The notes under the pieces are model-generated. The model saw only the letters and a list, made by a program, of their open reading frames with translations. It was not told where the DNA came from and ran no database searches. Shown piece after piece: positions 1 through 6,636 of a stretch of DNA of 12,400 bases. Within the stretch, counting starts at the first letter, position 1. Each line of letters begins with the position of its first letter. Position numbers and translations under genes: made by a program. The DNA is taken from NCBI GenBank assembly GCA_035542775.1, contig DATKKX010000099.1, positions 1 to 12,400 of the forward strand, in the 5' to 3' direction. The DNA comes from DATKKX01 sp035542775 (lineage in GTDB: Bacteria; Planctomycetota; Phycisphaerae; UBA1845; UTPLA1).

Positions 1-99
1 CGCCGGCAGCACCGCATAAAGGTACCGATTGAGCCGACATGCCATAAAGCAGACTATACCACCCACGCAGAAACCTGGCAACGCCGTCCAGCCAGGCAG
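1..99. other. Left-edge non-coding stretch, possible start of a further minus-strand gene
   Basis: This stretch lies downstream of the prenyltransferase gene and no complete gene is visible. On the minus strand, ATG codons at 45 and 40 open frames that run off the left edge; the first would begin MACRLNRYLYAVLPA. Neither has a well-spaced ribosome binding site, since the nearest purine-rich stretch is about 13 bases upstream. The operon could therefore continue to the left, but only 13 to 15 codons are visible and no product can be named. Confidence 0.2.
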
Positions 100-1014
100 T
101 TATCGGCCCGCGCCCCTTAGCAGGACATCCACTATCGTGGCCGTCCCCAGCAGCAGACTGACGCAACCATTGATGGTGAAAAAGGCGAGGTTCACGCGGG
201 ACAGGTCCTTCGGCGACACCACCGCCTGCTCTGCCGCCAAAAGCACCGCCGTCACGCCGGCCGCCATCCAATAGACCCAGCCAAGACCCGCGACCAGACC
301 GAGGCCTGCGAGCAGGCCGACTGTCAACACGTGACAGGCCCGCGAGATAAACAGCGCCCAGGGCACGCCCAGCGCCGCCGGGACGGAAAAAAGCTTGTCG
401 CGTCGATCCACTTCCACGTCCTGGCAGGCGTAAATGATGTCAAAGCCCGCCATCCAGAAGGAGACGACGCCCATGAGGATGACAACCGGCCAGCCCAGCG
501 AGGCGGGGTCGACGGCAATCCAGGCGGCCACCGGAGCGAATCCGATCACGGCGCTGAGCACCCAGTGCGTCAGCGGCGTGACGCGCTTGGCATACGAATA
601 GACGGCCAGCGCTAATAGCGTCGGCCCGGCGAGATAGATGGGCCAGGGATTGGCGTAGAGGCGCTGGAAACCCAAGCAACCGACGCCGAACAACGCCGCG
701 CTTCCGGCGAGAAACAGCCATGCCTGCCGCACCGTGATTCTGCCGGTCTGTAGCGGCCGTCTCGCCGTCCGCGGGTTGCGGGCATCGAGAGCCGCATCGG
801 CGATGCGGTTGAATGTCATGGCAAAGCTCCGCGCCGCCACCATGCACAGGATGATCAGCGCGAGTTGCCCGACCATCGGCAGACCACGTTCGGTTTGCCG
901 CCCCGCCAGGAAAGTCGCCATCAGGGCAAATGGCAATGCGAACACGGAGTGCGAGAACCGGACCATCTCGCCCCACGTTCTAATGACAGGTACAGGATTC
1001 ATTGCCGCGGTCAT
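100..1014 (-). CDS. UbiA-family prenyltransferase, probably MqnP-like (menaquinone futalosine pathway)
   Basis: This is an integral-membrane aromatic prenyltransferase that joins a polyprenyl diphosphate to an aromatic acceptor in quinone synthesis. Both Asp-rich motifs of the UbiA superfamily are present: N-x3-D-x3-D at residues 69-77, followed by NPRTARRPL, and D-x3-D at residues 199-203 in the stretch GFDIIYACQDVEVD. The N-terminal RFSHSVFALPFAL (19-31) and the DIIYACQD motif resemble the UbiA-like subgroup that accompanies the futalosine route (MqnP) more than classical UbiA. About eight or nine hydrophobic segments and a length of 304 aa fit the family. The start is uncertain: ATG codons at 1014, 1002 and 966 (residues 1, 5 and 17) all lack a clear Shine-Dalgarno sequence. 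It is the last gene of the minus-strand series and lies 117 bases after the DUF4846 gene. Family membership is secure; the exact substrate is inference. Confidence 0.9.
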   Translation of the reverse strand: MTAAMNPVPVIRTWGEMVRFSHSVFALPFALMATFLAGRQTERGLPMVGQLALIILCMVAARSFAMTFNRIADAALDARNPRTARRPLQTGRITVRQAWLFLAGSAALFGVGCLGFQRLYANPWPIYLAGPTLLALAVYSYAKRVTPLTHWVLSAVIGFAPVAAWIAVDPASLGWPVVILMGVVSFWMAGFDIIYACQDVEVDRRDKLFSVPAALGVPWALFISRACHVLTVGLLAGLGLVAGLGWVYWMAAGVTAVLLAAEQAVVSPKDLSRVNLAFFTINGCVSLLLGTATIVDVLLRGAGR

Positions 1015-1131
1015 TGTAGCGGGAACCGGGCACTACGCGGACATGTGGGAACCAAAGGTGGGGGGCGACGGGCGGATGACGACAGCCGGCACGGCGGCCT
1101 CGGACTGCCGCGAACTGGCAGCAAAGCAGAT

Positions 1132-2151
1132 TCACGCCGGCCAGTGGCGAAGATCCTTCAAATGGAACACGCCTTTGGCCCCCAGATCGATCGGCTCGCT
1201 GCGGCCGAGCGGGAACCACGGGCTGCCATCTCCCGCTCGGAGAACATGGAATGTCCGGACTGGCGTGCCGCCCTCACCGATGAGAACTCGCGTCTGACCC
1301 TCCGGGTTCCTGGCGACATCCAGGATCATCACCGCGTGGCCGGGCCGGCCCACCCGAATGAACACGCTGCCCGCCTCGATGACCGGCTCAGACGCCTTGT
1401 CCGTATCCTTGAACAAGCTATAGACCGTCCCGTATTGGAAGATGCTTTCAAGATAGCCTGTAAAGTTGGTGCGGCTTGTGTCGGCCGAGGCGCTCTTGGC
1501 GACGGTGACGTTCTTGCCCCTGACGGTCGGACGCAGCCCGCTGGCCCACTCCTTCCAGGTGCTCAGATGGCCGCTGGTGAAATGGAACGCCAGATCATCC
1601 ATCCGGCCCGTCGCCCACAAGTACTCGGCGCGGAGACGGACAAGTATGTTCGGCGCGGAAAGGGTCTTGGCGGTGTGCGGCTGAAGCGCGACAGCCCCAG
1701 CGAGACTCCGGTCATTGGCCGGCATGATCACTTCGCCCTTGGGACCGACGACCGGTGACCCTTCCGGCAGCATGGGGAGAAAACGGAGCCAATCGGCGAA
1801 GCTGCCCGCCGCTACATCAACCCGGGCGAACCCGTCAGGGGGCGGGATTCTCGCCGCCAAAGGCTCGTACTTCTTGCGATCCTTGAGCGAGAGCCAGGGG
1901 TACTGCGCGGGGCGATCGGCCACCGGCACAGATTGAGCGGACGAACTCTCCGCGGGCTGTGTATCAGGCGCACCCGTTCCGGTACGTGAGATCTGCCGCG
2001 CGGCAAAAAGAACGACGGCAAGGAAGAGGACTACCCCCAGGACGCGGGCGATCGAAGGAGGGGGAGCTTCCGCCGGAGGTGACGTCTCCTCCTCCAGCTC
2101 GAAGTCGGCGGACTCGTTCGGAGCGTCCGTGCTGTCGCGATCTTCCACCAT
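1132..2151 (-). CDS. Membrane-anchored DUF4846 protein
   Basis: This protein of about 339 aa begins with an acidic, Pro-rich cytoplasmic segment (residues 1-33), followed by one transmembrane helix (about 34-51) and an exported domain from about residue 86 to the end. The exported domain matches what I recall of DUF4846: a YPWLSLKDR entry, RIPPPDGFARV, GSFADWLRFLPMLPEGSPV, an FHFTSG motif and a GRPGHAVMILDVA motif near the C-terminus with a conserved-looking His. The function of the family is unknown. The frame stays open to 2331, but the extension is low-complexity Pro/Arg/Gly sequence. The ATG at 2151 is preferred because the protein then starts with a sensible anchor. Its ribosome site is weak: an AAAGGA lies about 18 bases upstream, too far to be convincing. 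The gene lies 188 bases after the TPR lipoprotein gene, so it may have its own promoter. Confidence 0.82.
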   Translation of the reverse strand: MVEDRDSTDAPNESADFELEEETSPPAEAPPPSIARVLGVVLFLAVVLFAARQISRTGTGAPDTQPAESSSAQSVPVADRPAQYPWLSLKDRKKYEPLAARIPPPDGFARVDVAAGSFADWLRFLPMLPEGSPVVGPKGEVIMPANDRSLAGAVALQPHTAKTLSAPNILVRLRAEYLWATGRMDDLAFHFTSGHLSTWKEWASGLRPTVRGKNVTVAKSASADTSRTNFTGYLESIFQYGTVYSLFKDTDKASEPVIEAGSVFIRVGRPGHAVMILDVARNPEGQTRVLIGEGGTPVRTFHVLRAGDGSPWFPLGRSEPIDLGAKGVFHLKDLRHWPA

Positions 2152-2339
2152 CGCTGCCAGTGTATACGGTCCTTTCGACGAGACAACTGCCCGGCAGCGC
2201 GGGCTCCGCTCCCGGGGGGCCGCGGCCAGTGAATCTCCGCCAGGAACTTGCGGTCCGCCCGAACCGCTATCCCCGCGCTTCGGCCTGGGGCGCGGTGCTC
2301 TCAGGCCGGGCGGGTCCGTGCCGGGCGGCACCTGCTTTA
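2152..2339. other. Intergenic gap between the TPR lipoprotein and DUF4846 genes
   Basis: This gap of 188 bases is very GC-rich and contains no gene. A short inverted repeat, GTGCC-gggc-GGCAC at 2318-2331, lies 9 bases after the TPR stop codon. It could slow transcription, but it lacks a T tract and has only a 5-bp stem. No promoter with both boxes could be found for the DUF4846 gene. Confidence 0.4.
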
Positions 2340-3131
2340 CTACTGTTGATTCGCGCCCTCAGCACCAATTTGCCCGGCGAGCGACGCATCCGACGGCAGC
2401 GGAGGGCCGACCGGCTGGCCGGGACCGCCCCGGGCCAGGCGAGAGGCGCGCTCCAGACACTCCTTCGCGCCTGGACAGTCCGGATTGATGCTCAGCGCCT
2501 GACGGAAGGATCGCTCCGCAAGCGCGTAGTCCTTCAGGTTGAGAGAAATGACGCCCAGGTTGTAGTGGGCCATGTCCGCGGAAACGACGTGGCTGAACTC
2601 GATCAGGCTCTCCTGGGGCCGACCCATGTGGGCCAGCGTCACGGCGAGGTTCATCCGGGCGCGCTTGAACTCAGGCGAGATCTGCAATGCTTCACGGCAT
2701 TGAATCTCCGCCTGGTCGAGTCGATTCTGCGTCAAGTAGATATATCCGAGGTTGTTGCGGAGCATCGCCGCGCCGGGATCAGCCCGGATGCCCTGCTGGA
2801 ATACCTGTTCGGCGTCCGCGAACTTGCCCTGCTTCTGATAGACGATCGCCAGGCGATTCCACGCCGTCGTGAAGCGGGGGTTGATGGAGATGGCCTTCTC
2901 ATATTGTTCGATCGCCCCCTGCAGGTCGCCCTGCCGCTCCAGCATCTGGCCGGCAGCAAGGTGGGTCAGTGGGCTGATTCGCGGGGCGGCCGGTTGGGCC
3001 GCTGCATCAGGCGAGGCCGGCCGCTTGCGTTCGGCGTCGGCCGATTCGGTCTTGGTCTTGGGATCAAACAGAGAACATCCCGATGCCAGCAAGCAGACGA
3101 ACACCGCTGAAAAGAAACGTCGATAGGTCAC
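2340..3131 (-). CDS. TPR-repeat lipoprotein
   Basis: This is an exported lipoprotein of 263 aa. Its signal peptide (residues 1-18) ends in a lipobox, LASGC, giving Cys19 as the lipidated residue. A short Ala/Pro-rich linker (about 20-54) leads into five consecutive tetratricopeptide repeats at roughly 55-87, 88-121, 122-155, 156-185 and 186-222. Each shows the usual pattern with Ala or Gly at position 8 and Pro at the end (for example INPRF, ADPGA, ISPEF, INPDC). A Gly/Pro-rich tail closes the protein. TPR lipoproteins act as envelope scaffolds, for example in pilus or outer-membrane assembly (family knowledge), but the partner here is unknown. The start is a GTG whose last two bases overlap the TGA of the upstream lipoprotein (GTGA). 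A GGGAGG sits 6 bases before it, inside the upstream Gly-rich tail. The two lipoproteins are therefore probably translationally coupled. Confidence 0.9.
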   Translation of the reverse strand: MTYRRFFSAVFVCLLASGCSLFDPKTKTESADAERKRPASPDAAAQPAAPRISPLTHLAAGQMLERQGDLQGAIEQYEKAISINPRFTTAWNRLAIVYQKQGKFADAEQVFQQGIRADPGAAMLRNNLGYIYLTQNRLDQAEIQCREALQISPEFKRARMNLAVTLAHMGRPQESLIEFSHVVSADMAHYNLGVISLNLKDYALAERSFRQALSINPDCPGAKECLERASRLARGGPGQPVGPPLPSDASLAGQIGAEGANQQ

Positions 3132-3754
3132 TGCCCGCCTCCCGACGAACTGCCGCCAGATGTCCCAGAGGAACCGCCCCCGCCGCCTCCCCCCCCGCCG
3201 CCCCCGGTTGAGCCGCCGCCCCCGCCACCTTGCATGAAGTCGTTCAGGTGGTAGGCGTTCGCACGCGGCTCGGCCTGTTTGGCGACGTTGACCCCGCCCT
3301 TGGCCTCCTTCGCGGTCATCCCGCGACCGCCGGGCAGACCAACCGCGATCTCGATGGTCTTCGCACTCGGCAGGGTGTCCCTGACAAATGATCGCGCCGT
3401 GGCGAGGCGGGCCTCGATCAGGCTTTCATCCCGCAGCGCCGTGTCATAGTGGAGGCATCCCCCCGTCGCGGCCAGCAGCTCCGCGTACCGCTGCAGTCGG
3501 GCTTCGCCAACTCCTGATAACTGAGGCGAATGGGGCACGAAATGGATGTCGGCGATCGACATGTCCGCGAGCATGCCTTGGTCGTCGTGATAGGCGTAAT
3601 ACTCGCTCATCGCCGGCTGCTCCTCGGCATCCCCCTGGGGCGGGGCGTTCAACCGCGGGCATGTCCGTTCAGCGCACCCTGACGCGCTGGCCAGCAAACA
3701 CGCAACAGACCAGGTCAGCAGCACGCCCGCAAGAGTATCAATTCGCAGCCGCAT
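3128..3754 (-). CDS. Lipoprotein with OmpA-like domain and poly-glycine tail
   Basis: This protein of 208 aa has a signal peptide with a lipobox-like ASGC, so Cys27 is the likely lipidated residue. Residues about 64-150 look like a degenerate OmpA C-terminal fold: DIHFVPHSPQLSGVGEARL followed by a helix, then GGCLHYDTALRDESLIEARL with an ATARSFV helix, then IEIAVGLPGG. The Asp and Arg that bind peptidoglycan in true OmpA domains are not evident, so wall binding cannot be assumed. The last 35 residues or so are almost only Gly and Ser, with runs of six and eleven Gly. A good ribosome site, AGGAG, lies 8 bases before the ATG. The gene overlaps the TPR lipoprotein gene by 4 bases and follows the exosortase-associated gene after 116 bases. 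I recall similar 'DIHFxPHS' lipoproteins in planctomycetes; the function is unknown. Confidence 0.83.
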   Translation of the reverse strand: MRLRIDTLAGVLLTWSVACLLASASGCAERTCPRLNAPPQGDAEEQPAMSEYYAYHDDQGMLADMSIADIHFVPHSPQLSGVGEARLQRYAELLAATGGCLHYDTALRDESLIEARLATARSFVRDTLPSAKTIEIAVGLPGGRGMTAKEAKGGVNVAKQAEPRANAYHLNDFMQGGGGGGSTGGGGGGGGGGGSSGTSGGSSSGGGQ

Positions 3755-3870
3755 GTGAGAGCTCCTACACCAGTTCCATGGACAGAGCCCGACCGTGGCC
3801 GTACCGGCGGCTCGTCACCCGTCATATCGGCAGATCAGCACTGGAAAGGGAAGCCGGAGGGGCGGGCGGC

Positions 3871-4512
3871 TCAGGACGGCCCGACCTGACCGCGGCCGCT
3901 GACAGCACTGGGACTGCGGGAAACGCCCAGCCATTGCCGCAAGTCGCCGCGCCGGAGCGTCACCAGCAGCCAGATGAAGATGGGCACAGCGAAGGGCACT
4001 TCCGGAGACTGGGCGAGAATCCTGACCGCCACGTTGAGGGCCCCGGCCCGGAAGGGCGACAGCTTGAACTGGGCCAGTGGGCCGTCGCCGCTGAACACCT
4101 CCACCAGGTTGAGCCACATGCCCAAAGCCATGATGACATTCGCGGCGACCAGCCCGAGCAGGAGTGATTTCCATTTGCGCGACCAGCGAATCGGTGTCGC
4201 CACGATCAGCGCCGTCACCAGCGCGGCCATCAGGTACCAGTGCCGGGCGTTGCAGCGTTCCAGAGTGCCCTCGGCGCCGGTCCGCCGGTTCTTGAAGGAG
4301 AGCTTCGTCGCCCACTCGTCGTCCGGGGGCGACTGGTGCTCGAAGCGCACGGCCCCGGCGGGACCGATCGAACTCAAGAACAGATTGCCGCTGGCCCGGA
4401 AGAACGCCAGGTAGGCGGAGGCCAGATACGGCCACGGCGCAATCAGCAACCCGTAAATGAATATGAGCTTGACGAAGAAGCCCGTGACGGGCCTACGCCT
4501 GAACATGGACAT
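3871..4512 (-). CDS. Exosortase-associated multi-pass membrane protein
   Basis: This membrane protein of 213 aa has four predicted helices, at about 13-38, 94-108, 116-138 and 168-188. A polar loop (about 51-92) between the first two probably faces the periplasm. Basic residues flank the helices (RRRP at the N-terminus; RWSRKWK at 109-115). Its start overlaps the end of the exosortase gene by 20 bases, which implies translational coupling and a shared role. From memory, a family named 'exosortase H-associated membrane protein' occupies this position next to xrtH genes; the size and topology fit, but the assignment rests mainly on context. No catalytic motif is visible. Two ATGs (4512 and 4506) are possible starts, and neither has a strong Shine-Dalgarno sequence. 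Confidence 0.75.
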   Translation of the reverse strand: MSMFRRRPVTGFFVKLIFIYGLLIAPWPYLASAYLAFFRASGNLFLSSIGPAGAVRFEHQSPPDDEWATKLSFKNRRTGAEGTLERCNARHWYLMAALVTALIVATPIRWSRKWKSLLLGLVAANVIMALGMWLNLVEVFSGDGPLAQFKLSPFRAGALNVAVRILAQSPEVPFAVPIFIWLLVTLRRGDLRQWLGVSRSPSAVSGRGQVGPS

Positions 4513-5113
4513 GCACCGCCGTTCTGCCCCTGGCCCAACGCGCCCAGAGCACCCAGAATACCAGAGCCAGGAAAATGAACGAGGCCTGCCAGACCTCGAT
4601 GTGCATCAACTCAAACAACTTCGGGAAGTACACGCCGGTATAGAAGAGCGTGACGATGCGCACGAGATTGAGCAGCAATAGCAGCGGCACGCCGACCAAA
4701 ACGCCGGGCAGCTTCAGCTTCCACGCCACCGGCGAGGCCAGCACCGCGCAAAAGAACAGGATCGAAGGCTGAATCGCGTCGCATCCCTGGGCGACCTTCA
4801 GGCCGAATTGCGGCGACTTCACGCCCAGACCGTTCGCGGTCGCGGGCGTTCCGAAGCAGCGCAGCATGGCGGCCGAAGCCCTGGCGTTCAAAGCCAGGTA
4901 GGAATAAAAGGCCCGGCTGTGCTCGTAATAAGCGTAGTAGCAGACGTACACTGGAATGACCAGGGCGGCGAAGACCAGCACAAACCGGAGCACAGGCCGT
5001 TTTCCGGCAAACCACGACTCCTCGCCGCGATCCCGCCCCCGCGGCGGTGCGGACCCGCCCGACATCGCCGAGTGCCTGCTTTCCTCTTCGGCCGCCTTGC
5101 GTCTTCGGACCAT
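4493..5113 (-). CDS. xrtH: Exosortase, probably exosortase H type
   Basis: This is a membrane-embedded cysteine protease/transpeptidase of the exosortase/archaeosortase family. It cleaves C-terminal sorting tails (PEP-CTERM-like signals) from exported proteins. The protein is 206 aa with about five hydrophobic segments. The catalytic triad is visible: Cys111 in VAQGCDAIQP, Arg152 in LNLVRIVTLFY and His171 in ELMHIEVWQ. The HIEVWQ motif and the C-terminal helix FWVLWARW resemble XrtH, whose known substrates end in an IPTLxxWG-type tail; no such substrate is encoded in this window. The first 35 residues are basic and polar. Translation may instead start at residue 17 (ATG at 5065), which has GCAGG 9 bases upstream; the ATG at 5113 has GAGG only 1 or about 11 bases away. 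The gene is flanked by a 93-aa gene and an overlapping membrane-protein gene. Family call secure; subtype fairly likely. Confidence 0.88.
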   Translation of the reverse strand: MVRRRKAAEEESRHSAMSGGSAPPRGRDRGEESWFAGKRPVLRFVLVFAALVIPVYVCYYAYYEHSRAFYSYLALNARASAAMLRCFGTPATANGLGVKSPQFGLKVAQGCDAIQPSILFFCAVLASPVAWKLKLPGVLVGVPLLLLLNLVRIVTLFYTGVYFPKLFELMHIEVWQASFIFLALVFWVLWARWARGRTAVHVHVQA

Positions 5114-5141
5114 GCCTCGCAGTAGCCTCGCCGATTACGGC

Positions 5142-5423
5142 CTACGCCCGACTTGTTTCACCGGAGAGGACGACCACCGTCGAGTTCTGATCCAGGATCA
5201 GATCGACGATCGCGCCGTCGGCCTTCTGAATCCGCAGCCGTTGCAGCCACAAGCGATCGCCCTTCCCATGAGCATACCAACTTCCGGTGGGCTGCCGCGC
5301 GCAGGAAAGGACCCGACCTTCCACCTCTGTCTCCCATGCGCCCTCGCGCGTGTCCACGGCCTGCACCACGCGGACAAGCTGCTGTGGCTTCAACTGCAGT
5401 CCTGCCTGCACGAGCGCGGCCAT
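5142..5423 (-). CDS. Small protein of unknown function, first gene of the exosortase operon
   Basis: This soluble protein of 93 aa has no signal peptide or membrane segment. It starts at an ATG preceded by AGAGG with 6 bases of spacing, a good ribosome site. The sequence alternates short hydrophobic beta-like stretches with turns (QLVRVVQAVDTREGAWETEVEGRV, then QPTGSWYAHGKGDRLWLQRL, then AIVDLILDQNSTVVVL), which suggests a small all-beta barrel of about 75 residues. The Trp-rich GSWYAHGKGDRLWL segment is distinctive. I recall similar proteins, annotated as hypothetical, in planctomycetes, but this is from memory. It lies only 28 bases before the exosortase start on the same strand, so co-transcription is likely. 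A regulatory or RNA-binding role is possible, but nothing in the sequence proves one. Confidence 0.78.
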   Translation of the reverse strand: MAALVQAGLQLKPQQLVRVVQAVDTREGAWETEVEGRVLSCARQPTGSWYAHGKGDRLWLQRLRIQKADGAIVDLILDQNSTVVVLSGETSRA

Positions 5424-5494
5424 GATTAGCCTCTACCAAATCCACCGGTCAGCAGCGAAACCGGGATGATCGCAGCGGCCTCCGCGCCGCCTGC

Positions 5495-5512
5495 GACCGG
5501 CGCCCGCCGGTC
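5495..5512. repeat. Perfect 8-bp inverted repeat, possible operator
   Basis: The arms GACCGGCG and CGCCGGTC flank a 2-base centre (CC). The dyad lies midway in the divergent gap, where a dimeric regulator could bind and affect both directions. A related half-site, GACCGG, occurs on the minus strand near 5444-5449. GC-rich palindromes also arise by chance in this genome, so an operator role is inference. Confidence 0.35.
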
Positions 5513-5605
5513 CGCGCCGACGAGACATCATATCGCCGCAGCGCCGGGATTCCATATGCGCGCTGGTGCTGACCCGCGTCGCGACCTTCCCCCTCTGCTC
5601 AGATC

Positions 5606-5634
5606 TTGACCATGAGCGGGTTTTTGAATATGAC
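5606..5634 (+). promoter_or_regulatory. Sigma-70-like promoter for the glycosyltransferase gene
   Basis: A -35 box TTGACC (5 of 6 matches to TTGACA) at 5606-5611 and a -10 box TATGAC (4 of 6) at 5629-5634 are separated by exactly 17 bases. The expected transcription start, near 5641, would give a short leader before the ATG at 5659. The stretch is locally AT-rich within a GC-rich region. Confidence 0.55.
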
Positions 5635-5658
5635 TCCCCGGTACAGGAATCCGCGACG

Positions 5659-6612
5659 ATGAACGAGCCCGCGGTCAGCATTATCATTCCGACGTACAAT
5701 CGCGTCCGGTTGTTGCGTGAGGCCCTCGATTCGGTCAGCCGCCAGACTTTTCGCGACTTCGAGGTCATCGTCGTCGACGACGGTTCGACGGAGAATGTCG
5801 CCGCCGTCGCCGCCGATCACCCCACCCGCCCCACGGTACTCCGCCAGCAGCGAAAGGGACCCGCCGCGGCGCGAAACCGCGGAATCCAGGCGGCCCGTGG
5901 CGCGATCCTGGCATTTCTGGACAGCGATGACCTTTGGCTGCCGGAGAAACTGGAGCGATTCATCGCCGCCTTGAACGCCGCTCCCGGCGTGCGGATCTTC
6001 TACGGCCCCATGGCCCCCATCACGGAGGACGGGCGGCCGGTGCCCGGCCGGAGCAAGCCGTGCCGCGGCGGCCGGATCACCGAGCATCTTTTCTGCAGCA
6101 GCTTCGTGCACGTGCCCACGGTGGTGTGCCGCAAAGATGTGCTGCTGCAGGCGAAGTGCTTCGACGAATCGCTGCCCGTCTGCGAGGACTACGACTTGTG
6201 GCTGCGGTTGAGCGTGAAAGAAACCTTCGGCCTGATCGAGGAGCCGCTGGCCCTGCGGCGCCTGCACGGCGATCGGCTGAGCAAGGCATGCATGAGCCGC
6301 AATCTGGCGATCAAGGCCACCGTCTTGCGAAGGTTCTACGAAGCGACTCGAGCGCAGGGCTGCCTCAACCCCAAAGTGGCCGAAACGCGGCTGGCCAGGG
6401 TGTGTTTCGTCGCCGCCCGCGCCGCCCTGTGGAACGGGGACTACCAGCGGGCCGCGGAACTTTGCCGGGCCAGCCGCCACTATGGCCAGAATCCCGTTCG
6501 CACCTGGCCCATCGCGCTCGCAGCCGCGGTGTTGGGCTGCCTTGGCGGCAAGTCCGACACGCCGGCTGATGCGAACATGAAGTGCACCTCAAAAGGCACC
6601 GGTGTGGCGTAG
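5659..6612 (+). CDS. Family 2 glycosyltransferase (GT-A fold)
   Basis: This soluble glycosyltransferase of 317 aa transfers a sugar from a nucleotide-sugar donor. The N-terminal GT2 domain shows SIIIPTYNR (7-15), VIVVDDGST (36-44), GPAAARNRGI (67-76) and the metal-binding D-x-D in FLDSDDLWLPEKL (DSD at 88-90). The acceptor-side motif EDYDLWLRL (175-183) carries the likely catalytic base, and RRLHGDRLSK follows. The C-terminal 90 residues or so are helical and resemble a TPR-like stretch (AALWNGDYQRAAELCRAS). The frame is open from 5566, but the ATG at 5659 is chosen because AGGAA lies 9 bases before it and the GT2 fold starts at once. It is transcribed away from the exosortase operon. GT2 genes often accompany exosortase loci and exopolysaccharide synthesis, so a role in envelope glycans is plausible; the sugar and acceptor are unknown. 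Confidence 0.92.
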   Translation: MNEPAVSIIIPTYNRVRLLREALDSVSRQTFRDFEVIVVDDGSTENVAAVAADHPTRPTVLRQQRKGPAAARNRGIQAARGAILAFLDSDDLWLPEKLERFIAALNAAPGVRIFYGPMAPITEDGRPVPGRSKPCRGGRITEHLFCSSFVHVPTVVCRKDVLLQAKCFDESLPVCEDYDLWLRLSVKETFGLIEEPLALRRLHGDRLSKACMSRNLAIKATVLRRFYEATRAQGCLNPKVAETRLARVCFVAARAALWNGDYQRAAELCRASRHYGQNPVRTWPIALAAAVLGCLGGKSDTPADANMKCTSKGTGVA

Positions 6613-6636
6613 CGGGGCGATTCACTTACTCCTGCG

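Larger units (their letters stand above)
5424..5658. promoter_or_regulatory. Divergent intergenic control region
   Basis: This gap of 235 bases lies between the minus-strand exosortase operon and the plus-strand glycosyltransferase gene. It carries an 8-bp inverted repeat (5495-5512) and a plus-strand sigma-70-like promoter (5606-5634). On the minus strand, a TATGAT (5527-5532) resembles a -10 box for the exosortase operon, but no matching -35 box lies 16 to 18 bases upstream. Confidence 0.5.

Noticed and set aside
2152..2331. 60-codon N-terminal extension of the DUF4846 protein from a GTG at 2331
   Set aside because: The extension is Pro/Arg/Gly-rich and intergenic in character. The start at 2151 gives a plausible tail-anchor layout.
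1959..3110. Open frame of 383 codons on the plus strand across the DUF4846/TPR region
   Set aside because: It crosses an intergenic gap and two real minus-strand genes, and its sequence is Arg-rich and featureless.
5527..5532. TATGAT as a -10 box for the exosortase operon on the minus strand
   Set aside because: No -35-like hexamer lies 16 to 18 bases upstream, so it was not listed as a promoter.
5599..6480. Open frame of 293 codons on the minus strand opposite the plus-strand glycosyltransferase
   Set aside because: The plus strand carries all GT2 motifs; the antisense product has no recognisable features.
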